Source: Thermoleophilum album
GTDB lineage: Bacteria > Actinomycetota > Thermoleophilia > Solirubrobacterales > Thermoleophilaceae
Length of the DNA: 64,000 nucleotides
NCBI RefSeq assembly: GCF_028867705.1
Contig: NZ_CP066171.1
Location: forward strand, 1,922,001 to 1,986,000
Direction of reading: 5' to 3'
Shown here one piece after another: positions 26,760 through 36,284 of this stretch. Both the position numbers and the translations under genes were made by a program. The stretch's first letter is position 1, and every line of letters begins with the position of its first letter. The notes under the pieces were generated by a model, which did no database searches, was not told the origin of the DNA, and was given only the letters and a program-made list of their open reading frames with translations.

Positions 26760-28586
26760 GTGGAACCGACCGCTAGCGCTCACCAACGTGGACGTCCCGG
26801 TTCGCTGACGAACCCCGAGCGGACGTACGAGAACGTCCCGGGGCACGTGATTCCGATCCTCGAGGAGGAGCTCGAGGATTTCGAGACGCAGGCCACGCGC
26901 TTCCTGGCAGGCGAGCTAGATCCCGACCGCTTCCTCGCCCGCCGTCTCAAGCAGGGCGTGTACGGCCAGCGGCAAGCCGATGTGCACATGGTGCGCGTCA
27001 AGCTGCCCTTCGGCGGCTTCACGCCCGAGCAGTTCGACGCGCTCGCAGACGTCGCCGAGCGCTGGGCGCCCCTCGCCAAGGGTCACATCACGACGCGACA
27101 GAACGTCCAGTTCCACCACGTTCCCCTGGTCCACGCCACCGAGTTGCTCCACCACATCGGCCGCGTCGGCCTCTCAACGCGCGAGGCGTGCGGCAACACA
27201 GTCCGCAACGTCACAGGCGATCCGTGGGCGGGCGTAGCTCCTGACGAACCGTTCGACATAACGCCGTACGCGGCTGCGTTCGTGCGCTACTTCGTGCGCA
27301 ACCCTGTCTGCCAGGACATGCCGCGCAAGTTCAAGGTGTCGTTCAGCGCGAGCGACGCCGACCGCGCGGTCTCCCTGATCCACGATCTCGGCTTCATCCC
27401 GCGTGTTCGCGACGGCGTGCGCGGCGTCGAGATCCGCACAGGCGGCGGCACTTCGATCATGGCCCGCACCGGCTCGACGCTCTACGAGTTCGTCGAGCTC
27501 GACAACGGCGACTACCTCAAGGTCTCAGAAGCCGTGCTTCGGATCTTCGACCGCCAGGACTGGCTGCGCAAGAACCGCGCCCGGGCACGCCTCAAGTTCC
27601 TGGTCGACAAAGTCGGCATCGACGAGTTCCGTGCCATGGTCGACGAGGAGCTGCGCGGCGACTGGGTGCGCGAGCGCAACTTCGATCCTCGGCCGCTACT
27701 ACTGCTGCACGACGAGGAGGCCAACGCCCCGGCGCCGCGGCCCGCCTACGCCCAGCCGAACGGTGACGCACCCGAATTCGCCCGCTTCTGCGAGGCGAAC
27801 GTGCAGCCCCAGCGGCAGGCGGGGTTCTGCACTGTCGAGGTGAAGGTGCCGCGCGGCGACCTCACGCCCGAACAGTTCCGTGGTATCGCGCAGATCATGC
27901 GCGATTACACCGGTGGCTACGCGCGAACCTCGATCCAACAGAACGTGGTTCTGCGTTGGGTTCGCGAGGAGAGCGTCTACGAGGTCTGGCAGCGCCTCGC
28001 CGAGCTCGGTCTCGGCGATCCCGGCGCGCACGAGGTCACCGATGTTGTGAGCTGCCCGGGCACCGACTCCTGCAAGCTCGGCATCACCGCCTCGATGGGG
28101 TTGAACCGGGCCGTGCAGGAGCGGGTCGAGGCGATGAACATCACGGACCCCCTGACGCGCCGGATCCACATCAAGATGTCGGGCTGCCCGAACGGCTGCG
28201 GTCAGCACCACATCGGCACGATCGGGTTCTACGGAGCGTCGCTGAAGGTCGGCGACAAGCAGCTCCCGGCGTACGTCGCCCACGTCGGCGGCCGCTACGA
28301 GAACGGCGAGACAGCGTTCGGGCAGCGGCTGAAGGTGCGCCTACCGGCTAAGCGCGTGCCCGACGCCGTCGAGCGCTGGATCCGCCTCTACGAGCGGGAG
28401 CGCGAGGAAGGCGAGACGTTCGAACGCTTCGTCGACCGCGTCGGCACTAAGCCGTTCGAGGACGCTGTGCGCGACCTCGCGCTGCCGGTCGACTTCAACC
28501 TCGAGAACCTCGCCATGTTCATCGACTGGAGCCGGCGCGAGCCGTTCAAGGTCGTGCGCGGCGAAGGCGAGTGCGCAGCTGGATGA
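26760..28586 (+). CDS. sir: Sulfite reductase, ferredoxin type
   Basis: A 608-residue siroheme and [4Fe-4S] enzyme that reduces sulfite to sulfide with six electrons. Two halves each contain the sulfite/nitrite reductase fold (GHITTRQNVQFHHV, later YARTSIQQNVVLRW). Cluster and siroheme ligands are Cys432 and Cys438 (CPGTDSC) and Cys476 and Cys480 (CPNGC), in the CX5C and CX3C arrangement. Nitrite reductase is a close homologue; the neighbours CysH, CysD, CysN and CysC argue for sulfite. The start is GTG 26760 behind AGGAGGAG. It is the first gene of the operon, and its stop overlaps CysH by four bases. Confidence 0.92.
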   Translation: MEPTASAHQRGRPGSLTNPERTYENVPGHVIPILEEELEDFETQATRFLAGELDPDRFLARRLKQGVYGQRQADVHMVRVKLPFGGFTPEQFDALADVAERWAPLAKGHITTRQNVQFHHVPLVHATELLHHIGRVGLSTREACGNTVRNVTGDPWAGVAPDEPFDITPYAAAFVRYFVRNPVCQDMPRKFKVSFSASDADRAVSLIHDLGFIPRVRDGVRGVEIRTGGGTSIMARTGSTLYEFVELDNGDYLKVSEAVLRIFDRQDWLRKNRARARLKFLVDKVGIDEFRAMVDEELRGDWVRERNFDPRPLLLLHDEEANAPAPRPAYAQPNGDAPEFARFCEANVQPQRQAGFCTVEVKVPRGDLTPEQFRGIAQIMRDYTGGYARTSIQQNVVLRWVREESVYEVWQRLAELGLGDPGAHEVTDVVSCPGTDSCKLGITASMGLNRAVQERVEAMNITDPLTRRIHIKMSGCPNGCGQHHIGTIGFYGASLKVGDKQLPAYVAHVGGRYENGETAFGQRLKVRLPAKRVPDAVERWIRLYEREREEGETFERFVDRVGTKPFEDAVRDLALPVDFNLENLAMFIDWSRREPFKVVRGEGECAAG

Positions 28587-29272
28587 GCTCCGGGACCGTC
28601 ACGACAGCGACTCTGCCGGACGGACTCGACGCCGACCGCGTCGAGCGGATGAGCGCCGAGGAGCTTCTCGCGCTCGTCATCGAGCGCTTCCACCCGCGTC
28701 TTTACGTCGCCTGCTCGTTCCAGAAAGAAGCGTCGGTGATCATGGACATGGCGCTACGGATCGCGCCCGACGTGCGCTTCTTCACGCTCGATACAGGCTT
28801 GCTTTTCCGCGAGACCTACGACACGTGGCGACGGCTCGAGGAGCGCTACGGCATCACGGTCGACGTCTACCAAGGCCTGTCGCTCGCCCGCCAGGAAGTG
28901 CTGCACGGCGAGCGCTTGTGGGAGCGCGATCCCGACGCGTGCTGCGGCCTGCGCAAAGTAGCGCCGCTGAAGGAAGCGCTCGCCACGGTCGACTGCTGGG
29001 TCACCGGTATCCGTCGCGACCAGTCGCCCAGCCGCGCCGCCACACCCAAGCTGCACTGGGACGAGCGGCACGGCCTGTGGAAGGCGAACCCGCTCGCCGA
29101 CTGGTCGGAAAAGGACGTCTGGCGCTACATCGCCGCCCACGACGTGCCCTACAACCCGCTCCACGACCAGGGCTACGAGTCGATCGGCTGCACGCACTGC
29201 ACGGTGCCGGGGCGGGGGCGCGAGGGGCGCTGGCAGGGCCACGGCAAAACCGAATGCGGCTTGCACGGCTGA
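28583..29272 (+). CDS. cysH: Adenylylsulfate (APS) reductase, CysH family
   Basis: A 229-residue thiol-dependent reductase giving sulfite and AMP. It begins after the ATGA overlap, shows SFQKEASV near 45-52 as the substrate loop, TGIRRDQSPSR near 141-151 and LADWSEKDVWRYI near 171-183. Cys120-Cys121 and Cys203, Cys206 are the four cysteines that bind a [4Fe-4S] cluster in APS-type enzymes; PAPS-type enzymes lack them. The nucleophile is Cys225 in ECGLH at the C-terminus. So the expected substrate is APS rather than PAPS, although CysC is also present in the operon. Confidence 0.93.
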   Translation: MSSGTVTTATLPDGLDADRVERMSAEELLALVIERFHPRLYVACSFQKEASVIMDMALRIAPDVRFFTLDTGLLFRETYDTWRRLEERYGITVDVYQGLSLARQEVLHGERLWERDPDACCGLRKVAPLKEALATVDCWVTGIRRDQSPSRAATPKLHWDERHGLWKANPLADWSEKDVWRYIAAHDVPYNPLHDQGYESIGCTHCTVPGRGREGRWQGHGKTECGLHG

Positions 29273-29285
29273 AAGGGAGGGCGTC

Positions 29286-30251
29286 GTGAGCAGCGAGCTC
29301 GTCGACAACACGGTCGCTGCGCCCCACGCCAGCGGCGAGGCGCTTGGCGCGCACGGCGTTTCGCATCTGCGCGCGCTCGAGGCCGAAGCTATCCACATCC
29401 TGCGCGAGGCCGCTGCCGAGCTCAGCCCGGGTGTCCTGTTGTTTTCGGGCGGCAAGGACTCGGCGGTGCTCCTCCACCTCGCCCACAAGGCGTTCTGGCC
29501 TGGACGCATCCCCTTCGCGGTGATGCACGTCGACACCGGCCACAACTTCCCCGAGGTGATCGAGTACCGCGACCGCATGGTCGAGCGCTACGGCTGCGAA
29601 CTGATCGTCGCCTCGGTGCAGGAGTCGATCGATCGCGGTCGGGTGCGCGAAGAGACCGGGCCGCGTGCGTCGCGCAACCGCTTGCAGGCCGTCACGCTGC
29701 TCGACGCGATCGAGGAGCACGGCTTTCGCTGCGCATTCGGAGGCGCGCGCCGCGACGAGGAGCGTGCGCGCGCGAAAGAGCGGATTTTCTCGCTGCGCGA
29801 CGACTTCGGTCAGTGGGATCCCCGCCGGCAACGCCCGGAGCTCTGGAACGTCTACAACACGTTCCTGCGCCCGGGCGAGCACATGCGGGTGTTCCCGCTC
29901 TCGAACTGGACCGAGCTCGACGTCTGGCGCTACATCCGCGAGCAGGGGATCGAGCTGCCCTCGATCTATTTCGCTCACCGCCGCGAGGTTTTCGAGCGCG
30001 ACGGGATGCTCTACGCGGTCTCGCCGTTCGTCGAGCTCCTCCCTGGCGAGGAGCCGTTCGAAGAGACCGTGCGCTTCCGCACCGTCGGCGACATGACCTG
30101 CACCGGCGCGGTGCGCTCGTCGGCGGCAACGCTCGACGAGGTGATCGCCGAGATCGCCGCGACGCGGATCACCGAGCGCGGCGAGACACGCGCCGACGAC
30201 CGCATCAGCGACGCGGCGATGGAAGACCGCAAGCGCGAGGGCTACTTCTGA
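29286..30251 (+). CDS. cysD: Sulfate adenylyltransferase small subunit (CysD)
   Basis: A 321-residue ATP sulfurylase subunit of the PP-loop superfamily. VLLFSGGKDSAVLLHLAH near 52-69 carries the SGGKDS phosphate loop, and the family elements VMHVDTGHNFPEV and FRTVGDMTCTGAV follow. It adenylates sulfate together with the GTPase CysN. The N-terminus is about 20 residues longer than usual. It starts at GTG after a GGGAGGG ribosome site and its stop overlaps the ATG of CysN by one base. Confidence 0.95.
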   Translation: MSSELVDNTVAAPHASGEALGAHGVSHLRALEAEAIHILREAAAELSPGVLLFSGGKDSAVLLHLAHKAFWPGRIPFAVMHVDTGHNFPEVIEYRDRMVERYGCELIVASVQESIDRGRVREETGPRASRNRLQAVTLLDAIEEHGFRCAFGGARRDEERARAKERIFSLRDDFGQWDPRRQRPELWNVYNTFLRPGEHMRVFPLSNWTELDVWRYIREQGIELPSIYFAHRREVFERDGMLYAVSPFVELLPGEEPFEETVRFRTVGDMTCTGAVRSSAATLDEVIAEIAATRITERGETRADDRISDAAMEDRKREGYF

Positions 30252-31558
30252 TGGCGGCAAGCGACGTCAATGCGCTCGCGCTCGACGCGCTCGATCCACA
30301 GCCGGTCGAGCTGTTGCGTCTAGCCACGGCAGGCTCGGTCGACGACGGCAAATCGACGCTGATTGGGCGTCTCCTCTACGACTCCAAACAGATCTTCGAA
30401 GATCAGCTCGAGCACGTCGTCGAAGTGTCGCGGCGGCGCGGCGACGGGCACGTCAACCTCGCGCTCTTGACCGACGGCCTGCGCGCCGAGCGTGAGCAAG
30501 GAATCACGATCGACGTCGCGTATCGCTACTTCGCGACGCCAAGACGCAAGTTCGTGCTCGCCGACTGTCCAGGCCATGTGCAGTACACGCGCAACATGGT
30601 CACGGGCTGCTCGACCGCCGATGTAGCGGTCCTTTTGGTCGATGCCCGCAACGGTGTGGTCGAGCAGTCGCGCCGCCACGCCGCTATCGCGACGCTGCTC
30701 GCCATCCCGCACCTCGTGGTGTGCGTGAACAAGATGGATCTTGTCGCCTACGACGAGCAGCGCTTCGCCGCGATCACAGCTGATTTCACGGCCGTCGCAC
30801 GCCGGCTGGGGGCACGCGACCTGCACTTCATCCCGATCTCCGCGTTGCACGGCGACAACGTCGTCGAGCGCTCCGAGAACACACCGTGGTACGAGGGACC
30901 GTCCCTGCTCGAGCTGCTGGAAACGCTGCCGATCGCGCGCGATCGCAACCTGCGCGAGCTGCGCTTCCCGGTGCAGTGGGTGATCCGGCCGCAGGACGAT
31001 GCCTGGCACGACTACCGCGGCTATGCCGGACAGGTCGCCTCCGGTGTCGTGCGTCGAGGCGACGAGGTCGTGGTGTTGCCGGCTGGTATCCGCACGCGCG
31101 TGGTGGCGATCGATACTGCCGACGGCGAGATCGACGCGGCGTACCCACCGCTGTCGGTGACGGTGCGTCTCGCCGACGATGTCGACGCCGCTCGTGGCGA
31201 TCTGATCGCCCATCCCGACGACCAGCCGCAGCTGGCGCGCGCTTTCGCGGCCACCGTTTGCTGGATGTCCGAGCACCCGGCGCGCGAGCGTGCGCGCTAC
31301 CGCCTCAAGCATCTGGCGCGCTCGACGCCGGCGCGCATCGACGCGATCGAGCACGTGCTCGACGTCGCGACGCTGGAACACGCGCGCGGCGCGAGCGAGC
31401 TCGCTTTAAACGACATCGGACGCGTGCGCATCCGCGTCGCCGAGCCGCTGCCGTGCGACCCCTACGCGGCGAACCGCGCCACCGGCGCGTTCATCCTCGT
31501 CGACGAGCAGACCGGCGACACCGCCGCCGCCGGCATGATCGAGCAGCCGCTAGCGTGA
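30251..31558 (+). CDS. cysN: Sulfate adenylyltransferase large subunit (CysN)
   Basis: A 435-residue GTPase that couples GTP hydrolysis to sulfate adenylation by CysD. It shows the translation-factor motifs GSVDDGKST near residue 28-36, DCPGH, and NKMDLV, plus QGITIDVAYRYF in switch I. Two beta-barrel domains make up the rest, as in EF-Tu-like enzymes. CysN stands alone here and is not fused to CysC. Its ATG is one base into the CysD stop and its TGA overlaps the next GTG by four. Confidence 0.95.
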   Translation: MAASDVNALALDALDPQPVELLRLATAGSVDDGKSTLIGRLLYDSKQIFEDQLEHVVEVSRRRGDGHVNLALLTDGLRAEREQGITIDVAYRYFATPRRKFVLADCPGHVQYTRNMVTGCSTADVAVLLVDARNGVVEQSRRHAAIATLLAIPHLVVCVNKMDLVAYDEQRFAAITADFTAVARRLGARDLHFIPISALHGDNVVERSENTPWYEGPSLLELLETLPIARDRNLRELRFPVQWVIRPQDDAWHDYRGYAGQVASGVVRRGDEVVVLPAGIRTRVVAIDTADGEIDAAYPPLSVTVRLADDVDAARGDLIAHPDDQPQLARAFAATVCWMSEHPARERARYRLKHLARSTPARIDAIEHVLDVATLEHARGASELALNDIGRVRIRVAEPLPCDPYAANRATGAFILVDEQTGDTAAAGMIEQPLA

Positions 31559-32211
31559 GCGCCGCCCAATCCCGCAGTCCGAACGTGGTGTGGCAGCCGG
31601 GCCGTGTCAACCGCGGTCAGCGCGCGGCGCTCGGCCTGGTCGGTGCGATCGCCTGGCTCACCGGCCTCCCCTCCTCGGGGAAATCGACGATCGCCGCGCT
31701 CGCCGAGGAGCTTCTCGTGGCACGAGGTCGCCCGGCCTACGTACTCGACGGCGACAACCTTCGTCACGGTCTCTGCGGTGACCTCGGCTTCAGCGCCGAA
31801 GACCGCAGCGAGAACATCCGTCGCGCAGCGCACGCCGCCGCGCTGCTCGCCGACGCCGGTCTGGTGGTGTTCGTAGCGCTCGTCTCGCCCTACCGGGCCG
31901 ATCGCGAGCGGGCGCGCGCGGTCGCTGCCGCCGCCGGCCTGCCTTTCCTCGAGATCCACGTAGCGACTCCCGCGGAGGAGTGCGAGCGCCGCGACCCCAA
32001 GGGGCTCTGGCGTCGCGCTCGCGCTGGCGAGCTGAGCGGTTTCACGGGCGTCGACGACCCCTACGAACCGCCGTCGCACCCCGATCTGACAATCGACCAC
32101 ACGGTGCCGCCCGAAGTCGCGGCCGAGCGACTCGCAGCGGTTATCGAGCGGATCGCTCCGCGGCCAGCGGTCACCAAGCGAGTGGTGCCGGCGGGCGGGC
32201 CCGGCAGCTGA
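31555..32211 (+). CDS. cysC: Adenylylsulfate kinase (CysC)
   Basis: A 218-residue P-loop kinase that phosphorylates APS to PAPS. LTGLPSSGKST near 35-45 is the Walker A, LDGDNLRHGLCGDLGFS the APS-binding segment, RSENIRRAAH the lid and FLEIHVATPAEECERRDPKGLW the C-terminal helix. It starts at GTG overlapping the CysN stop. Since CysH looks like an APS reductase, PAPS made here may serve sulfotransferases or sulfolipid synthesis rather than assimilation. That division is inference. Confidence 0.93.
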   Translation: MSAAQSRSPNVVWQPGRVNRGQRAALGLVGAIAWLTGLPSSGKSTIAALAEELLVARGRPAYVLDGDNLRHGLCGDLGFSAEDRSENIRRAAHAAALLADAGLVVFVALVSPYRADRERARAVAAAAGLPFLEIHVATPAEECERRDPKGLWRRARAGELSGFTGVDDPYEPPSHPDLTIDHTVPPEVAAERLAAVIERIAPRPAVTKRVVPAGGPGS

Positions 32212-32234
32212 GGTCGGCGAGCGGAGGCAGAAGC

Positions 32235-33167
32235 GTGGATCCGCTGCTCGTCGTGTTCGGTTTCGGGGTCGGTGTCCTTGTCGGACTCACCGGGATCGGT
32301 GGCGGATCGCTGATGACGCCGCTCTTGATCCTGCTCTTCGGCGTCAAACCGGTCACCGCGATCGGCACCGACCTCGCCTACGCGGCGGTGACGAAAACGG
32401 TCGGTGGTTACAAGCACTGGCGCCAGCGCACGGTCGACCCGGTGGTGTGCGCGTGGATGGCCGTGGGCTCGGTGCCGGCGGCGGTGGGCGGCGTCTACGT
32501 GCTGCATCTACTCGAGGAGTCGCTCGGTGCCGGCTTCGACACGACGCTGATCGCCGCCCTCGGCGTGACCTTGATCGTCACCGGCATCGCCACGCTGGTG
32601 CGCTCGCTGTTCGCGCGCCGACTCGCGCTACACGAGCGCGACAGCGCCGACATGACCGCGCGCAAGCGCCTGGCAGCAATCGCCTTCGGTGCCGTGGTCG
32701 GCTTCGTGCTCGGGGTCACGTCGGCGGGCAGCGGAGCCTTGATCGCTGTCGGGCTAATCCTCATCTTCCGCCTCACGCCGACGCGCGTCGTCGGCACCGA
32801 TGTCGTCCATGCGGCGATCCTTCTGTGGGCGGCGGCGCTAGCCCACCTGGGCGCCGGCAACATCGACTTCGCTCTCGCCGGCACGATCTTGCTCGGCTCG
32901 GTCCCCGGTGTCTGGATCGGCAGCCACTTGTCGGTGCGGGTCCCAGCCGCTGCGCTCCGACTGACGCTTGCGATCGTCCTCTGTGGCGCCGGGCTCGGGC
33001 TGCTCGCGAAATCCGGCCTCGCCGTACCGACGCAGCTGATCGCTGCCGTTCCGCTGGTGGCAGCGGGCGTGGTCGGCACGGCACTGGTACGCGCGCAGCG
33101 CAGCGGCGGAGCTGCGCGGCCGGGGGCAGCCCCGCCTCGCGACGCACCGCGCAGCCTGCAGGCCTGA
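32235..33167 (+). CDS. TauE/SafE (TSUP) family membrane transporter
   Basis: A 310-residue protein with about eight transmembrane helices. The TSUP signature GLTGIGGGSLMTPLLILLFG is near the N-terminus, with a second copy-like GVTSAGSGALIAVGLILIF in the middle. The family exports sulfite, sulfoacetate or similar anions, or imports sulfate. The position as the last gene of the sulfur operon, 23 bases after CysC with GGAGG seven bases before the GTG, fits an anion transporter; the direction cannot be told. The tail after the last helix is charged and disordered. Confidence 0.85.
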   Translation: MDPLLVVFGFGVGVLVGLTGIGGGSLMTPLLILLFGVKPVTAIGTDLAYAAVTKTVGGYKHWRQRTVDPVVCAWMAVGSVPAAVGGVYVLHLLEESLGAGFDTTLIAALGVTLIVTGIATLVRSLFARRLALHERDSADMTARKRLAAIAFGAVVGFVLGVTSAGSGALIAVGLILIFRLTPTRVVGTDVVHAAILLWAAALAHLGAGNIDFALAGTILLGSVPGVWIGSHLSVRVPAAALRLTLAIVLCGAGLGLLAKSGLAVPTQLIAAVPLVAAGVVGTALVRAQRSGGAARPGAAPPRDAPRSLQA

Positions 33168-33238
33168 CCAGCTCGACCAATTCCCACCGGGACACGACCG
33201 TGACTCGCCTAGCCGCGCCGCGCGCCGCCGCTGCTCGG

Positions 33239-33244
33239 TACTCT
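33239..33244 (+). promoter_or_regulatory. Leaderless -10 element (TACTCT) of carboxylase alpha
   Basis: TACTCT ends ten bases before ATG 33255. No Shine-Dalgarno is present. Confidence 0.42.
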
Positions 33245-33254
33245 TCCCGGTCGC

Positions 33255-35048
33255 ATGTTCGACAAGGTCCTCGTCGCCAACCGTGGAGAGATCGCGATCC
33301 GCGTCATGCGGACGCTCGAAGAACTCGGTATCGCCAGCGTCGCCGTTTACTCGGAGCCGGACCGCGACGCGCCGCACGTTCGGCGTGCCGATGAGGCCTA
33401 TCTGCTCGGCCCCGGCCCGGCGCCCGAGAGCTATCTGAACATCCCGAAGATCATCGAGGTCGCGCAGAAGGCGGGCGCGCAGGCGATCCACCCGGGCTAC
33501 GGCTTTCTCGCCGAGAACGCCACCTTCGCGCGCGCCTGCGCTGACGCTGGCATCGTCTTCATTGGCCCGCCGCCGGAAGCGATCGAAGCGATGGGCTCGA
33601 AGACGCGCGCCCGCGAGCTGATGAAAGCGGCGGGCGTTCCGATCGTCCCCGGCACCACCGACCCCGTCGAGTCGGTCGAGGAGGCGGCGAAGATCGCCGC
33701 CGAAATCGGTTATCCGGTCGCCTTCAAGGCCGCTGGCGGCGGCGGCGGCAAGGGCTTCCGCGTCGCTGAATCCGAGGACGACCTCGAGAAAGCGTTCGAG
33801 GGAGCTTCGCGCGAGGGCGAGAAGTTCTTCGCCGATCCCACCGTCTACATCGAGCGCTACATCCCCGACCCGCGCCACGTCGAGGTCCAGATCCTCGCCG
33901 ACGACCACGGCAACATCGTCTACCTGTTCGAGCGCGACTGCTCGATCCAGCGGCGCCACCAGAAGCTGATCGAGGAAGCACCCGGACCGCTCGTCACGCC
34001 GGAGCTGCGCGAGCGGATCGGCCAGATCGGTGTCGAGGCGGCACGCGCCGTTGGCTACCGGTCGGCAGGAACCGTCGAGGGTCTGCTGTCCGGCGACCAG
34101 TACTACTTCCTCGAGATGAACACGCGCGTTCAGGTCGAGCACTGCGTGACCGAGATGGTCACCGGTGTCGACATCGTCCGCGAACAGATCCGGATCGCCG
34201 CCGGCGAGCCGATCTCGTTCAAGCAGGAGGACCTCGAGATTCGCGGCCACGCGATCGAGTGCCGCATCAACGCCGAGTCGGCGGCCAAGAACTTCGCTCC
34301 CGCCCCCGGCAAGATCACGCACTACCGCGAGCCGGCGGGGCCGGGCGTGCGCGTCGACTCGGGCGTCGAGGCGGGCTACGAGGTGCTCCCGCTCTACGAC
34401 CCGATGATCGCCAAGCTGATCGTCTGGGACGTCGACCGCGAGGCAGCGACGCGGCGCATGCTGCGCGCGCTCCACGAGTACGAGATCGGCGGCATCCGCA
34501 CGCTGATCCCGTTCCACAAGAAGCTGCTCGCCACCGAACAGTGGGCACGCGGCGAGACCTGTCGCGACCTGCTCGGCGACAAGGAGTGGCTACGTTCGCT
34601 CGAGGAGCCTGAACGCGAAGCTGCCGGCGAGGCGCAGCTCGATGAGGCTGCCGAGGAAGAGGTCAAGGTCGAGCGCCGCTACGCGGTCGAGGTATCGGGG
34701 CGGCGCTTCGACGTGCGCGTCATCGGCCCGCCGCCGGTAGGCGGGGCGAGCAACGGCGCCGTGCCCACGCAGGCGCAAGGAGCACGCAAGCCGCCGCAGC
34801 GCCGCAAGCGCGGCTCGTCCTCGTCGGACGGCGCCTCCGGGGAACTCGTCTCGCCGATCCAGGGCACGGTGCTCAAGGTCGCCGTCCAGGAGGGCGCCGA
34901 GGTCGAGCAGGGCGCGTTGATCTGCGTGATCGAAGCGATGAAGATGGAGAACGAGATCACCGCGCCCGTCGCCGGCAAGGTCGTGAAGATCGGCGTCAAC
35001 GAGGGCGGCGCCGTCGCGATCGGCGAAACGATCGCCGTCATCCAGTAA
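33255..35048 (+). CDS. Acyl-CoA carboxylase alpha subunit (biotin carboxylase + BCCP)
   Basis: A 597-residue protein. The biotin carboxylase domain (1-450) has IHPGYGFLAENA near 76-87, the ATP-grasp glycine loop GGGGGKGFR near 160-168 and the EMNTRVQVEH motif near 289-298. A linker follows with Glu-rich and Lys/Arg-rich stretches. The C-terminal biotinyl domain ends with EAMKMENEI, with the modified lysine at residue 563. It carboxylates biotin for the beta subunit at 22890 and epsilon at 25825. The linker PPQRRKRGSSSS is longer and more basic than in typical AccA3. It is separate from the other subunits by the sulfur operon. Confidence 0.94.
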   Translation: MFDKVLVANRGEIAIRVMRTLEELGIASVAVYSEPDRDAPHVRRADEAYLLGPGPAPESYLNIPKIIEVAQKAGAQAIHPGYGFLAENATFARACADAGIVFIGPPPEAIEAMGSKTRARELMKAAGVPIVPGTTDPVESVEEAAKIAAEIGYPVAFKAAGGGGGKGFRVAESEDDLEKAFEGASREGEKFFADPTVYIERYIPDPRHVEVQILADDHGNIVYLFERDCSIQRRHQKLIEEAPGPLVTPELRERIGQIGVEAARAVGYRSAGTVEGLLSGDQYYFLEMNTRVQVEHCVTEMVTGVDIVREQIRIAAGEPISFKQEDLEIRGHAIECRINAESAAKNFAPAPGKITHYREPAGPGVRVDSGVEAGYEVLPLYDPMIAKLIVWDVDREAATRRMLRALHEYEIGGIRTLIPFHKKLLATEQWARGETCRDLLGDKEWLRSLEEPEREAAGEAQLDEAAEEEVKVERRYAVEVSGRRFDVRVIGPPPVGGASNGAVPTQAQGARKPPQRRKRGSSSSDGASGELVSPIQGTVLKVAVQEGAEVEQGALICVIEAMKMENEITAPVAGKVVKIGVNEGGAVAIGETIAVIQ

Positions 35049-35108
35049 GCCGCTCTGACGGGCGCGCCAGCGCACACCGCCGCCTCGACGCGATCGCGCT
35101 GGCGGCGG

Positions 35109-36284
35109 TTGGTGCCGTTGGCCGCTTCGACCGTCGCCTCCCAGGCGACGATCGTTGCGCTGGCGCCGATCCTCGCTGCCGTTGCACGCGACTTCGGCAC
35201 CGGCGTGGGCACCGTCGGTCTCGCGCGCGCGGTGCTGGCGTTCGCCGCCGCAGCGGGTTCGGTACCTGTCGCGGCGTACGGCAACCGTCTCGGCCCGGCG
35301 CGCTTGATCGTACTCGGAGGCGTGATTGGCCTGTGCGCCTGCGCCGCTATCGCGGCGGCCCCGTCGCTGACCGTGTTTCTCGCCGCCCACATCGTCGCGG
35401 GCGGGGCTGTTGCGTGCCTGTTGTCGGCCGGTTTCGCCGGTGCCTCGGCGTTTTTCCACGGCCGCGAGGTGGGGTGGGCGCTCGGGTTCGTGGTCGGCGC
35501 GCAGTCGCTGGCGTGGATCGTCGGGAACCCGATCATCGGGGTCCTTACGGACACTGTCTCGTGGCGGGCGGCCTATCTGGTGCCCGCCACAGCCGCGCTC
35601 GTCGCGGTCGTAGGCGGTCTGCGCGCACCGCGCACGTGCGGTAGCGGCGACAGCGGACTCGCGGCGCTGGTGTCGATCTGGCGCGATGTCGGCGCGCGGC
35701 GCTGGACCGTAGCCGAACTGGTGGCGTTCGGCGCTTGGACCGCCGAGCTCACCTACGCCGGCGCGTTCTACATCGAGACCTACGGCGTGCGCGAGGCGAG
35801 CGTCGGCTTCCTCCTCGCTTGCGGCTCGGCCGTCTATCTGGCGGTAGCGGCCACCAGCGGGCGCCATCTGGTCGGACGGCGCGCTCGGCTGTGGGCGATC
35901 GCCGGGGCGCTTGGGATGGCCGCCGCGTTCGTCCCGTTGCTCAACGTCACGCCGGCGGTCGCCTTCACTCTCGCGGCGTTCTGTTTGACCGCCTTCTTCG
36001 CAGCGTTGCGCTCGACCGCTTCGAGCGCGCTCGCGCTCGCCCAGCTTCCGGCACAGGAGGCGACGATGATGGCGGCACGCACGGCAAGCGCCCAGCTCGG
36101 CTACGTCTTCGGAGCGGCGGCGGGCGGTGCGGTTATCGGCGCCGCCGGGTTCGGCACGCTCGGCTGGCTCCTCGCCGCCGGCATGTGCGCATCGGCGCTG
36201 CTGATGGCACGAGTACCAACACCGACAAGCGGCCGGCCCGGCGCTACAGCCCGAGCGCCTTCGCCGCCTCGCGCAGGTTCTTGA
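35109..36284 (+). CDS. MFS transporter
   Basis: A 391-residue permease with twelve hydrophobic segments, starting at TTG 35109 (GTG 35112 is equally possible). The MFS 1 landmarks are ASTVASQATIVALAPIL in helix 1, the GNRLGPARLIVLGG cytoplasmic loop between helices 2 and 3, and GFVVGAQSLAWIVGNPIIG near 127-145. The substrate is unknown, though the family is mainly drug or metabolite export. The last 41 bases overlap the convergent HAD gene. No promoter is evident upstream, only 60 bases after carboxylase alpha, so readthrough is likely. Confidence 0.8.
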   Translation: MVPLAASTVASQATIVALAPILAAVARDFGTGVGTVGLARAVLAFAAAAGSVPVAAYGNRLGPARLIVLGGVIGLCACAAIAAAPSLTVFLAAHIVAGGAVACLLSAGFAGASAFFHGREVGWALGFVVGAQSLAWIVGNPIIGVLTDTVSWRAAYLVPATAALVAVVGGLRAPRTCGSGDSGLAALVSIWRDVGARRWTVAELVAFGAWTAELTYAGAFYIETYGVREASVGFLLACGSAVYLAVAATSGRHLVGRRARLWAIAGALGMAAAFVPLLNVTPAVAFTLAAFCLTAFFAALRSTASSALALAQLPAQEATMMAARTASAQLGYVFGAAAGGAVIGAAGFGTLGWLLAAGMCASALLMARVPTPTSGRPGATARAPSPPRAGS

